64,000 nt of DNA from Novilysobacter selenitireducens (GTDB taxonomy: Bacteria > Pseudomonadota > Gammaproteobacteria > Xanthomonadales > Xanthomonadaceae), in the NCBI RefSeq assembly GCF_020026895.1, contig NZ_JAINZW010000003.1:186001-250000 (forward strand), read 5' to 3'. Of the stretch, positions 38,449 to 46,697 are shown in pieces. The translations under genes were made by a program, and so were the position numbers. Position 1 is the first letter of the stretch. Every line of letters starts with the position of its first letter. The notes beneath the pieces were generated by a model that worked only from the letters and a program-made list of their open reading frames with translations, did no database searches and was not told where the DNA came from.

Positions 38449-39348
38449 ATGAGGGGGGGCATCACGCTGCTGGGGATCGCCTGTCTGCTGGCCGCCGGAA
38501 TGGCGGACGCGGGCACCATTTACCGTTGCGAAGCACCCGACGGTACCCGCAGCTACGTCAGCAAGCGCACCAAGGGTGCCAAGTGCTCGGCGGTCAGCCA
38601 GTACAAGGCGGTCGCGTACTCACCGCCGACCACCGCCGCGGCCGGCAGCGCCACCCCGGTCAGTAACGTCGCTGGTTCGCCGGCCTCCGGCACGGCCCCG
38701 GCGCAATCCCCGATCATGACCAACGCGGCGCCGACCACGCCGGTGTCCGCCGGGCAGTCGCGCTCGCGCCTGGTGCAGGGGCAGGTGTACTCGTACATCA
38801 AGGACGGCGTGCGCCATTACTCCAGCACCCGCCCCAAGGGCGTGGCCAGTGCCAGCCCGGTGCGCACGATCCAGTACAGCTTCTTCGAGACCTGCTACGC
38901 CTGCGCGGCCAAGCCGGGTGTCAATTTCCACAACGTCCGGCTCAACACCGCCGCCTACCAGGATGAGATCGCCGCGGCGGCGCGCGAATACGGCGTCGAC
39001 GAAGCCGTGGTGCGCGCGATCATCCATGCCGAATCGGCGTTCAACCCCAATGCGCTGTCTCGGGTCGGCGCCCAGGGGCTGATGCAGCTGATGCCGGCCA
39101 CGGCCGAGCGCTTCGGGGTGAGCAACGCGTTCGAACCCAGGCAGAACATCCGCGGCGGGGTGAAGTACCTGGCGTGGCTGCTCAAGCGCTTCAACGGCAA
39201 CCTGACCCTGGCGTCCGCCGGCTACAACGCCGGCGAGGGCAACGTCGACAAGTACAAGGGCGTGCCGCCGTTCAACGAGACCCAGCGCTACGTCGAGCGC
39301 GTGGCGATCCTCGCCGACCGCTACCGCGGAGCCATCGTGGCACGCTGA
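38449..39348 (+). CDS. Lytic transglycosylase, secreted
   Basis: 299 residues. A signal peptide (LLGIACLLAAGMADA) precedes a DUF4124-like segment with YRCEAPDGTRSYVS and a Ser/Thr/Pro/Ala linker. The C-terminal SLT domain (from about 175) has the catalytic Glu in IIHAESAFNPNALS, then GAQGLMQLMPATAERFGV and SAGYNAGEGNVDKY. It cleaves the MurNAc-GlcNAc bond of peptidoglycan with anhydro-ring formation. A GGAG lies about 13 bases before the ATG. It is transcribed away from miaB. Confidence 0.9.
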   Translation: MRGGITLLGIACLLAAGMADAGTIYRCEAPDGTRSYVSKRTKGAKCSAVSQYKAVAYSPPTTAAAGSATPVSNVAGSPASGTAPAQSPIMTNAAPTTPVSAGQSRSRLVQGQVYSYIKDGVRHYSSTRPKGVASASPVRTIQYSFFETCYACAAKPGVNFHNVRLNTAAYQDEIAAAAREYGVDEAVVRAIIHAESAFNPNALSRVGAQGLMQLMPATAERFGVSNAFEPRQNIRGGVKYLAWLLKRFNGNLTLASAGYNAGEGNVDKYKGVPPFNETQRYVERVAILADRYRGAIVAR

Positions 39349-39384
39349 TTGCGGGCTTCCGGGTCGTTTCGGGCACCCGGCGGA

Positions 39385-39414
39385 TTGTCCTGCTGTTCAC
39401 CGTTCCGTTACACT
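39385..39414 (+). promoter_or_regulatory. Candidate sigma-70 promoter of petABC
   Basis: TTGTCC (39385-39390) and TACACT (39409-39414) are separated by 18 bases, a good sigma-70 match in an otherwise GC-rich gap, about 85 bases before petA. Confidence 0.5.
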
Positions 39415-39498
39415 TCGCCGTCTTTGAGCCGCGAGCCGTCGCCAGTGGCCGGCGCTGCGTCCCGATTCGATATCCAGACAGTATTTGCGGAGTGCCGG

Positions 39499-40122
39499 AT
39501 GGCCAACCAAGGGATCACCGATCCTCATCCCGAGCCCATCAACCACGGGCGTCGTCGGTTCCTGACTGCGACGACCGCCGTGGTCGGTGCCGTGGGCGCC
39601 GGTTTCGTGGCGGTGCCTTTCATCAAGTCGTGGAATCCCAGCGAGCGGGCCAAGCTGGCCGGTGCGCCGATCACGGCCGACATCAGCGCGCTCGAGGAAG
39701 GCCAGCGCATCATCCTGGAATGGCGCGGCCAGCCGATCTGGATCGTGCGCCGTTCCCAGGCGGTGCTGCAGGCCCTGCCGACGCTGGATGACATGCTGCG
39801 GGACCCGAATTCCGAGAACCCCGAGCAGCAGCCCGAGTACGCCAACAACGAGCTGCGTTCGATCAAGCCGGAGGTGTCTGTGCTGGTCGGCCTGTGCACG
39901 CACTTGGGCTGCTCGCCTGAGATGGTCGCCCAGATCGCGCCGCAGCCGTTCGATGCCGAGTGGAAGGGTGGCTACTTCTGCCCCTGCCACAAGTCGAAGT
40001 TCGACATGGCCGGCCGCGTCTACCAGGGCGTGCCGGCGCCGACCAACCTGGTCGTGCCGCCGCACCACTATGTCGACGACACCACCATCGTCATCGGCGT
40101 CGATCCGCAAGGGGCCGCCTAA
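39499..40122 (+). CDS. petA: Ubiquinol-cytochrome c reductase iron-sulfur (Rieske) subunit
   Basis: 207 residues. An N-terminal twin-arginine-like GRRRFLTATTAVVGAVGAG serves as signal and membrane anchor. The Rieske 2Fe-2S ligands are intact in CTHLGC and CPCHKS. Part of the cytochrome bc1 complex in the inner membrane, taking electrons from ubiquinol to cytochrome c1. GCGGAG precedes the start. petB follows after 3 bases. Confidence 0.96.
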   Translation: MANQGITDPHPEPINHGRRRFLTATTAVVGAVGAGFVAVPFIKSWNPSERAKLAGAPITADISALEEGQRIILEWRGQPIWIVRRSQAVLQALPTLDDMLRDPNSENPEQQPEYANNELRSIKPEVSVLVGLCTHLGCSPEMVAQIAPQPFDAEWKGGYFCPCHKSKFDMAGRVYQGVPAPTNLVVPPHHYVDDTTIVIGVDPQGAA

Positions 40123-40125
40123 GCC

Positions 40126-41385
40126 ATGTCCAACATCATTACCCGTAGCGCCAATGGCGTGATGAACTGGGTCAACGAGCGCGCACCGGCCTTGATGCCG
40201 ATGTACCGCAAGCACATGACCGAGTATTACGCGCCGAAGAACTTCAACATCTGGTACATCTTCGGCGTGCTGTCGCTGGTGGTGCTGGTCAACCAGATCG
40301 TCACCGGCATCTTCCTGACGATGCACTACAAGCCGAGCGCGGCGGAAGCCTTCGCCTCGGTCGAGTACATCATGCGCGACGTGCAGTGGGGCTGGCTGAT
40401 CCGCTACATGCACTCCACCGGCGCATCGCTGTTCTTCGTGGTGGTCTACATCCACATGTTCCGCGGCCTGATGTACGGCTCGTACAAGAAGCCGCGCGAG
40501 CTGGTGTGGATCCTCGGCATGCTGATCTACCTGGTGCTGATGGCCGAGGCGTTCCTGGGCTACGTGCTTCCGTGGGGCCAGATGTCGTTCTGGGGCGCCA
40601 AGGTGATCATCTCGCTGTTCGGCGCGATCCCGGTGATTGGTGGCGGCCTGGTCGAGTGGATCATGGGCGACTACCTGCCGGGCGACGCCACGCTCAACCG
40701 CTTCTTTGCGCTGCACGTGATCGCGCTGCCGCTGGTGCTGCTACTGCTGGTCGTGCTGCATTTGGGCGCGCTGCACGAAGTCGGGTCCAACAACCCCGAT
40801 GGCGTGGAAATCAAGAAGGGACCGAAGGGCAACCGCTGGTCGCCGACCGCGCCGACCGACGGCATCCCGTTCCACCCGTACTACACGGTGAAGGACACGA
40901 TGTACGTCGGCTTCTTCCTGATCATCGCGGCGTTCATCATCTTCTTCGCCCCGGCGTTCGGCGGCTGGTTCCTCGAGCACGACAACTTCACCGAGGCCAA
41001 CCGCCTGGTGACACCGGCCCACATCAAGCCCGTCTGGTACTACACGCCCTACTACGCCATGTTGCGCGTGGTGCCCGACAAGCTCGCAGGTGTGCTGGTG
41101 ATGTTCGGCGCGATCGCGATCCTGTTCCTGGTGCCCTGGCTGGACCGTGCGAAGGTCAAGTCGGTGCGTTACCGCGGCTGGATCACCAAGGCGATGCTCG
41201 CGATGCTGGTCGTGTGCTTCGTGTGGCTGGGCAAGATCGGCGCCGGCCCGGGCACCGACCCGGTGGAAACCATCATCGGCCGCGTCCTGACCTTCCTCTA
41301 CTTCGCTTTCTTCATCACGATGCCGCTGTGGACCAAGATCGACAAGACCAAGCCGGTGCCGGAACGGGTGACGATGCATGACTAA
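40126..41385 (+). CDS. petB: Cytochrome b subunit of the bc1 complex
   Basis: 419 residues with eight to nine transmembrane helices. Haem-binding histidines lie in MHSTGASLFFVVVYIHMFRG and FALHVIALPLVLLLLVVLHLGALH. The Qo-site PEWY motif is replaced by PVWYYTPYYAML, i.e. PVWY, as seen in several proteobacteria. GYVLPWGQMSFWGA is present. It overlaps petC by 8 bases. Confidence 0.96.
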   Translation: MSNIITRSANGVMNWVNERAPALMPMYRKHMTEYYAPKNFNIWYIFGVLSLVVLVNQIVTGIFLTMHYKPSAAEAFASVEYIMRDVQWGWLIRYMHSTGASLFFVVVYIHMFRGLMYGSYKKPRELVWILGMLIYLVLMAEAFLGYVLPWGQMSFWGAKVIISLFGAIPVIGGGLVEWIMGDYLPGDATLNRFFALHVIALPLVLLLLVVLHLGALHEVGSNNPDGVEIKKGPKGNRWSPTAPTDGIPFHPYYTVKDTMYVGFFLIIAAFIIFFAPAFGGWFLEHDNFTEANRLVTPAHIKPVWYYTPYYAMLRVVPDKLAGVLVMFGAIAILFLVPWLDRAKVKSVRYRGWITKAMLAMLVVCFVWLGKIGAGPGTDPVETIIGRVLTFLYFAFFITMPLWTKIDKTKPVPERVTMHD

Positions 41386-42154
41386 CAAGACGCCTACTTC
41401 CTTCCAGCGCCGCTGGGCCGGCCGGCTGGTCGCGGTGGCCGCCGGGCTGCTGGTTTCGGCCAGCGCATGGGCCGCCGCCGGTGGCGATGTCGAGCATGCC
41501 GGCACCGACCTGAGCGACCAGGCGTCGCTGCAGCGGGGCGCCCAGCTGTACATGAATTACTGCTCGGCGTGCCATTCGCTCAAGTACCTGCGGTACTCGC
41601 GCATCGCGGAAGATCTCGACCTGTCCGAAGAAGAGGTGATGAACAACCTCAACTTCACCGGCGCCAAGTTCGGCGAGCAGGTCCAGGTCAGCCTGACGGC
41701 CGATCACGCCGAGGACTGGTTCGGCAAGATGCCGCCGGACCTCAGCCTGATCTCGCGCGTGCGCGGGTCCGACTGGATATACACCTACCTCAAGTCGTTC
41801 TACCTGGACGAGAACCAGCCGCTGGGCTGGAACAACAAGCTGTTTCCGAACGTGTCGATGCCCAACCCGCTGTGGGAGCTGCAGGGCCTGCAGCACGCGG
41901 TTTACGGCGAGGCGGACGAAGCGGCCGGCGGCGAACGCCCGGTCGTGGGGCTGGAAGTAAAGACCGCGGGCCAGCTGGACGCGGAAAACTTCGACCAGGC
42001 CGCCCGTGACATCACTGCATTCCTCGAGTACGCCGGCGAACCGGCCGCGCTCAAGCGCCAGAGCATGGGCGTCTGGGTGATCCTGTTCCTGGTGCTGTTC
42101 ACCTTCTTCGCCTGGTTGCTCAAGAGCGAGTACTGGCGCGACGTGAAGCACTGA
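41378..42154 (+). CDS. petC: Cytochrome c1 subunit of the bc1 complex
   Basis: 258 residues. Signal peptide ending WAA|AG, haem-c site YCSACHSLKYLRYSR, MPPDLSLI, and a C-terminal membrane anchor (VWVILFLVLFTFFAWLL). The distal Met ligand probably lies in VSMPNPLW. It completes the petABC operon. sspA starts 148 bases downstream, the order conserved in many gammaproteobacteria. Confidence 0.96.
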   Translation: MTNKTPTSFQRRWAGRLVAVAAGLLVSASAWAAAGGDVEHAGTDLSDQASLQRGAQLYMNYCSACHSLKYLRYSRIAEDLDLSEEEVMNNLNFTGAKFGEQVQVSLTADHAEDWFGKMPPDLSLISRVRGSDWIYTYLKSFYLDENQPLGWNNKLFPNVSMPNPLWELQGLQHAVYGEADEAAGGERPVVGLEVKTAGQLDAENFDQAARDITAFLEYAGEPAALKRQSMGVWVILFLVLFTFFAWLLKSEYWRDVKH

Positions 42155-42301
42155 CGGCAGGCCCGGTGGGCGGCCGCTACCCGGAGGGGTGGCGGCATCC
42201 GCACCATCGGACCGCAGCGTGATCGAGGCCGCGACGACTGCTCACACGGGGTGGGCGGCGTCTTGCCGACCGGCGGATTCCGGTGGCTGGAGAGGTCGAT
42301 G

Positions 42302-42937
42302 ATGGCGGCGAGCCCACGTATGCGTAATGCCCTGACCCTGTTTTCCTCAACCGACTGCGTGCTGTGCCACCGGGTGCGCCTGGTGCTGGCGGCCAAGGGC
42401 GTTACCTACGACCTGATCCCGGTCGACCCGCAGAACCCGCCTGAAGACCTGATCGACCTCAACCCGTATCACTCGGTGCCGACCCTGGTCGAGCGCGACC
42501 TGGTGCTATACGCGGCCAGCGTCGTCAGCGAATACCTCGACGAGCGTTACCCGCACCCCCCGCTGATGCCGGTCGACCCGCTGTCGCGTGCGCGCCTGCG
42601 GCTGGGCATGCTGCGCCTCGAACACGACTGGGTGCCGCAGGTGCAGGCCATCCAGCTGGGCAACAAGGCCCAGGCCGATGCCGGGCGCAAGCGCCTGAAG
42701 GAACTGCTCACCGCATCGGTGCCGCTGTTCAAGGCGTTCAAGTTCTTCCTCAACACCGAGATGAGCCTGGCCGATTGCGCAATGGCACCGATCATCTGGC
42801 GCCTGCCGGCGCTGGGCGTCCCGCTGCCGAAGGACGGCAAGGCGATCGAGGACTACGGCAACCGGATCTTCCGGAACCCCGGTTTCACGCGCAGCCTGAC
42901 GGATGAGGAGCGCAAGCTGCGCGACCTTCCCACCTGA
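42302..42937 (+). CDS. sspA: Stringent starvation protein A (GST-fold)
   Basis: 211 residues from the second of two adjacent ATGs (42299/42302); GGAGAGG just upstream fits 42302 better. A thioredoxin-like N-terminal half (LFSSTDCVLCHRVRLVLAAKGV, PYHSVPTLVERDLVLY) and an all-alpha GST C-terminal half (PLMPVDPLSRARLRL). SspA binds RNA polymerase under starvation and does not act as a GST. A terminator follows and separates it from sspB. Confidence 0.93.
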   Translation: MAASPRMRNALTLFSSTDCVLCHRVRLVLAAKGVTYDLIPVDPQNPPEDLIDLNPYHSVPTLVERDLVLYAASVVSEYLDERYPHPPLMPVDPLSRARLRLGMLRLEHDWVPQVQAIQLGNKAQADAGRKRLKELLTASVPLFKAFKFFLNTEMSLADCAMAPIIWRLPALGVPLPKDGKAIEDYGNRIFRNPGFTRSLTDEERKLRDLPT

Positions 42938-42964
42938 TCGGCCGGCTGGTTCGTTTCCCGAATG

Positions 42965-42994
42965 CGGCGCGCTCAGGCGCGCCGTATTTGCTTT
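42965..42994 (+). terminator. Hairpin terminator after sspA
   Basis: An 8-bp GC stem (42965-42972 with 42977-42984), TCAG loop, followed by the T-rich TATTTGCTTT. Confidence 0.6.
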
Positions 42995-43044
42995 GCGGCT
43001 TCACCCAGCGCCATGCATGTGCGCGGTGTTCTAAACTTCCCCGC

Positions 43045-43545
43045 ATGAGTGACGACGCCGCGACCATGACCAGCCACCGCCCGTACCTGCTGCGGGCGCT
43101 GTACGAGTGGATTGCCGACAACGGCATGACTCCCCACGTGCTTGTCGATGCGACCCGACCGGGCGTGCAGGTACCGATGCATGCCGTCAAGGACGGGAAG
43201 ATCGTCCTCAATATTGCCGAGCGCGCGGTGTCGCGGCTCGAGATGGACAACGAACTGATCCGTTTCAGCGCCCGCTTCGGCGGCGTCAGCCACGCCGTGT
43301 CGGTGCCGGTGGGTGCGGTGCTCGCGATCTACGCGCGCGAGACGGGGCAGGGCATGGCGCTGCCCGATGACGCGGTCGCAGAAGGCACGAGCTCCGGCGA
43401 CGTGGACGGGCAGGACGCCGAGGCGCCGTCGGACCAGGACGCGCCCGTGCAACTCACCGCCGTTCCGGCCGCCACGGACGACGGCGACGACGACCCGAGC
43501 ACGCCGACCCCGCGCCGAAGCGGCCACCTGCGCATCGTGAAATAA
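43045..43545 (+). CDS. sspB: ClpXP protease specificity-enhancing factor SspB
   Basis: 166 residues. The ssrA-binding domain has RPYLLRALYEWIADNGMTPHVLVD and a compact beta-sheet to about residue 110, followed by an acidic flexible linker. The C-terminal tip LRIVK matches the ClpX-docking tail (LRVVK in E. coli). It delivers ssrA-tagged proteins to ClpXP. A TAAACT hexamer (43032-43037) ends only 7 bases before the ATG and there is no Shine-Dalgarno, so the mRNA may be leaderless. GTG/ATG alternatives at 43066 would trim seven residues. Confidence 0.92.
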   Translation: MSDDAATMTSHRPYLLRALYEWIADNGMTPHVLVDATRPGVQVPMHAVKDGKIVLNIAERAVSRLEMDNELIRFSARFGGVSHAVSVPVGAVLAIYARETGQGMALPDDAVAEGTSSGDVDGQDAEAPSDQDAPVQLTAVPAATDDGDDDPSTPTPRRSGHLRIVK

Positions 43546-43660
43546 CGGCGCGACGCGCTACGGCGCGGCCATGGCAACCGGTCGCGTCCCGGCGGCGCGG
43601 GCAGGGCCGCTTGATGCGATTGCGCGAGGCCAGCATTGCGGCCGGCGAGAGCAAGAACCG

Positions 43661-43984
43661 TCAGTTGAGTCGCGCCGGCGCCGGCGACAGTGGGCCGGAG
43701 AACGACACCAGCCGGTCCCCGTGCAGCACCATGCGGCCGACGTGGCGGTCGAGCCCGTCCAGCGAGTAGTCGAACCGGAAGCTGCGCTCCCAGCCGAGGC
43801 GGCCGGTGTCCTGCCGGCGCAGGCGCAGCCCGGTGGCGTGCACGGTCTGGTCAAGCCACTGGACGCCCGCAGCGCGACAGGCATCGCGACCCAGCGCCTC
43901 CGCGCGCTCGGCGGCGGCGCGCGCGGCGCTCCAATAGCTGAACGCCGCGGTGGCGAGGATCATCACAAGGACTAGAGTCGGCAT
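43661..43984 (-). CDS. DUF3301 domain-containing protein
   Basis: 107 residues. An N-terminal hydrophobic segment (LVLVMILATAAFSYW) acts as a membrane anchor. It is followed by the DUF3301 pattern: ACRAAGVQWLDQTVHATGLRLRR and FRFDYSLDGLDRHVGRMVLHGDRL. Function unknown. Divergent from the FHA gene across 75 bases. Confidence 0.8.
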   Translation of the reverse strand: MPTLVLVMILATAAFSYWSAARAAAERAEALGRDACRAAGVQWLDQTVHATGLRLRRQDTGRLGWERSFRFDYSLDGLDRHVGRMVLHGDRLVSFSGPLSPAPARLN

Positions 43985-44059
43985 CGGCTAAATGTGACGC
44001 CGCTTTGCTGACGCCGCAAGCAACCTCGGCCACACTCCACCTTTACAGGGGGCTTCCGA

Positions 44060-44833
44060 ATGAAACTGGTATTCCCGGGTGGCGAGCACCCGCAGGTGTT
44101 GTTGGGCCTGGGCGTCAATCGCGTGGGGTCGGACCCCGGCGCTAACGTGGTCATCGACCGCCCCGGTGTGAACCCGCAGCACTGCCGGCTTCACGTGACG
44201 GGGCAGGGCGTGATGCTGGACGTGCCCGAGGGCACGCCGATCAGCGTCAACGGCCGCCAGGTCGACGGGTTGATCGCATTGCGGCCAGGGGATGCCGTGG
44301 ACCTCGGTGGCGTGGTGGCGCGCTTGGCCGGGATCGGAGCGCCCGCCCCTGAGCCCAGCGGTGCCGCGGAGACGGCGCTGGTTTCCGCCAACGACGACCT
44401 TGGCGCGACGAGCGTTCGGCCGGCGATGCCCAAGTACGCATTGCGCGGCGTCGGCGGCAGTGCTTTCGGCCGCAGCATCGCGATCAACGGCACCATGACG
44501 ATCGGGCGCGCGCCCGAATGCACGCTCACCTTCGAGGATTCGGGGCTGTCGCGCATGCATGCGCGCCTGATGCCGACCGATGACGGTCTGCTGCTGGAGG
44601 ACATGGGCTCCAGCAATGGCAGCTTCATCAACGGACGCCGCGTCGCACGTGGACTGGTCGGGGCGGGAGACGAAATCGCCTTCGACACCCTGCGCTTCCG
44701 CCTCGTGGGCGGGGTGCGCCACGCGGGCCGCGAGAATGGTGAGCGCCGCTGGGTGGCGCATGTGCCACACGCGGTCTGGGCGCTGGTCGCCATTGCGGCG
44801 GTGGCGGGCCTGGTCTGGTGGGGTGTGTCCTGA
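44060..44833 (+). CDS. Double FHA-domain protein with C-terminal membrane anchor
   Basis: 257 residues. The first FHA domain (about 1-90) is weak: NRVGSDPGANVVID, PQHCRLHV. The second (about 125-215) is classical: MTIGRAPECTL, SGLSRMHARL, LEDMGSSNGSFINGRRV, so it can bind phosphothreonine peptides. A single C-terminal helix (AVWALVAIAAVAGLVWWGVS) makes it tail-anchored, with both FHA domains in the cytoplasm. No Ser/Thr kinase or phosphatase gene is nearby. AGGGGG precedes the ATG. Its signalling partner is unknown. Confidence 0.85.
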   Translation: MKLVFPGGEHPQVLLGLGVNRVGSDPGANVVIDRPGVNPQHCRLHVTGQGVMLDVPEGTPISVNGRQVDGLIALRPGDAVDLGGVVARLAGIGAPAPEPSGAAETALVSANDDLGATSVRPAMPKYALRGVGGSAFGRSIAINGTMTIGRAPECTLTFEDSGLSRMHARLMPTDDGLLLEDMGSSNGSFINGRRVARGLVGAGDEIAFDTLRFRLVGGVRHAGRENGERRWVAHVPHAVWALVAIAAVAGLVWWGVS

Positions 44834-44897
44834 CCGCACGCCGGTAATGACGGCGGTAGCCCTGACGCCGCACGGCCGCGGCGCTTGATGCATCGGG

Positions 44898-45767
44898 TCA
44901 GCCCGGCGGACGTCCCAGCTTCAATGAAAGGTCGATCGCGCGTACGTGCTTGGTCAGTCCGCCGATCGAGATGAAGTCCACCCCGTCTTCCGCCACCGCG
45001 TGCAGGTCGTCCAGTTCCATGCCGCCCGACGCTTCCAGCGGAATGGCGCCTCCATAAGGCGCGGATCGCGCAATGCGAACCGCCTCCCGCCGCGTGTCCG
45101 GCGGGAAGTCGTCGATCAGGATGCGGTCGCAGCCGGTCCGCAGCGCTTGGCGTAGCTCGTCCAGGCTTTCCACTTCCACGATCAACGGCAGGCCCGGATG
45201 CAGGGTCCGCGCGGCGTGGATGGCGGCCGGCAGGCTGCCGGCGGCACGGATGTGGTTTTCCTTGAGCATCACCTGGTCGTAGAGGCCCATCCGGTGGTTG
45301 TGGCCGCCGCCGACACGCACCGCGTACTTCTGCGCAACCCGGAGCCCGGGAATGGTCTTGCGGGTGTCGAGGATGCGGGTGCCGGTGCCTGCCACGGCCT
45401 GCACGTGGCGCGCCGTCTCCGTTGCCGTCGCCATCAACGTCTGCAGGAAGTTGAGCGACGCTCGCTCTGCGCTCACCAGCGCTCGTGAGCGTCCCTGCAG
45501 GTTTGCCAGCACGGTGCCCGGCTCGACGCGATCGCCCTCGGCGACGTGCCAGTCGATGGCGACGTCCGGGTCTAGCGCGCGGTGGCAGGCGTCGAACCAC
45601 GGCCGACCACACACCACGGCCGCTTCCTTGCACAGCAGGTAGGCGGTATCGCCGGTGTCCGGCAGGAGCGCGGCGGTGACGTCGCCGCTGCCGAGGTCTT
45701 CCTCGAGCGCGCGCGCGACGTCGCGGGCGACGTCAGACGGATCCGGCGGCGCGACCGGCCCCGTCAT
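44898..45767 (-). CDS. nadC: Nicotinate-nucleotide pyrophosphorylase (quinolinate phosphoribosyltransferase)
   Basis: 289 residues. N-terminal EEDLGSGDVTAALL, then the signature TRKTIPGLRVAQKYAVRVGGGHNHRMGL, MLKENHI and VEVESLDEL, closing with DFISIGGLTKH. It converts quinolinate and PRPP to nicotinate mononucleotide in de novo NAD synthesis. Its ATG overlaps the stop of the Trm112-like gene by 4 bases, so the two are coupled. Confidence 0.95.
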   Translation of the reverse strand: MTGPVAPPDPSDVARDVARALEEDLGSGDVTAALLPDTGDTAYLLCKEAAVVCGRPWFDACHRALDPDVAIDWHVAEGDRVEPGTVLANLQGRSRALVSAERASLNFLQTLMATATETARHVQAVAGTGTRILDTRKTIPGLRVAQKYAVRVGGGHNHRMGLYDQVMLKENHIRAAGSLPAAIHAARTLHPGLPLIVEVESLDELRQALRTGCDRILIDDFPPDTRREAVRIARSAPYGGAIPLEASGGMELDDLHAVAEDGVDFISIGGLTKHVRAIDLSLKLGRPPG

Positions 45768-46033
45768 GCCTGCGGGAAGCCGTCGATACCGGCGGTGACG
45801 ATCGCCTCCTCGGCCAGCAGCACCGGGATGCCGTCGTCCAACCGGTAGGCCAGCCGACGGTCCCGGGTGGTCAGTGCGTCGCGAAGCGGTTGTGCCTGCG
45901 CACTGCCGTCGGCCTTGCGCAATGTTCCGGCGGCTGCCGCGGCGTTGAGCGCGGTGAGGGCGCCGGAATCCAGGCGCTGCAGGGGCTGCCGCGTGGTCGG
46001 GCAGACGAGCAGGTCGAGCAACTTGCGATCCAT
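45764..46033 (-). CDS. Trm112/UPF0434 family protein lacking most zinc cysteines
   Basis: 89 residues. The N-terminus MDRKLLDLLVCP and the C-terminal YRLDDGIPVLLAEEA match the Trm112/YcaR family. In E. coli YcaR the first part carries CPVCNGKL and a later Cys. Here only Cys11 remains (CPTTRQPL), with an Ala-rich insert in the middle, so it is longer than usual and probably cannot bind zinc the same way. In the family these proteins activate methyltransferases or accompany lpxK/kdsB; here it is coupled to nadC. Role unclear. Confidence 0.8.
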   Translation of the reverse strand: MDRKLLDLLVCPTTRQPLQRLDSGALTALNAAAAAGTLRKADGSAQAQPLRDALTTRDRRLAYRLDDGIPVLLAEEAIVTAGIDGFPQA

Positions 46034-46117
46034 GGAAGCCTCGTGGACGGGTCGGGCCCGGTCGCCGGTGTGGCGGCGGGCGGCATCGAAGCCGTGCGAC
46101 AGCACCACGGGTGCGCG

Positions 46118-46146
46118 CTGCCGGATGCGGTGTGGGCCGGTAGAAT
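46118..46146 (+). promoter_or_regulatory. Weak candidate promoter of purEK
   Basis: TAGAAT at 46141-46146 with CTGCCG 17 bases upstream (46118-46123). The minus-10 element is good, the minus-35 weak. It lies 25 bases before the purE ATG. Confidence 0.35.
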
Positions 46147-46170
46147 ACCGTTTTGCCGAAGGGTCAAACC

Positions 46171-46674
46171 ATGACAGACACAGCGCCCGCGCCGCTCGTC
46201 GGCATCGTGATGGGGTCGCGTTCGGACTGGGAAACGATGCAGCACGCCGCCGACCGGCTGGCCGCGCTCGGCGTCCCGCACGAAGTCCGCGTGGTGTCGG
46301 CGCACCGCACGCCTGACGTCTTGTTCGACTACGCCGCAACGGCCAGCGATCGTGGCCTGCGCGCGATCATCGCCGGTGCCGGCGGCGCCGCCCACCTGCC
46401 GGGCATGCTCGCGGCCAAGACCGCGGTGCCGGTGCTGGGCGTGCCCGTGCAGTCCAGGGCGCTCAACGGCATGGACTCGCTGCTGTCGATCGTGCAGATG
46501 CCCGCCGGCATTCCGGTGGCGACGTTCGCCATCGGCAATGCAGGCGCCGCCAATGCCGCACTGTTTGCCGCCGCGATGCTCGCGCCGTCGACGCCCGGTG
46601 TCGCCGCTGCCTTGGCCGCGTTCCGCGAGAAGCAGACCCGGGACGTCGCCGACAACGACGATCCGCGTCGTTGA
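46171..46674 (+). CDS. purE: 5-(carboxyamino)imidazole ribonucleotide mutase
   Basis: 167 residues. Class I PurE signature [36 protein letters not shown] and [22 protein letters not shown]. It moves the carboxyl group from N5-CAIR to give CAIR in purine synthesis. Start at 46171 rather than the ATG at 46153. purK follows with a 23-base gap. Confidence 0.96.
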   Translation: MTDTAPAPLVGIVMGSRSDWETMQHAADRLAALGVPHEVRVVSAHRTPDVLFDYAATASDRGLRAIIAGAGGAAHLPGMLAAKTAVPVLGVPVQSRALNGMDSLLSIVQMPAGIPVATFAIGNAGAANAALFAAAMLAPSTPGVAAALAAFREKQTRDVADNDDPRR

Positions 46675-46697
46675 AGCGCATGGCACGGGAGTCTTCG

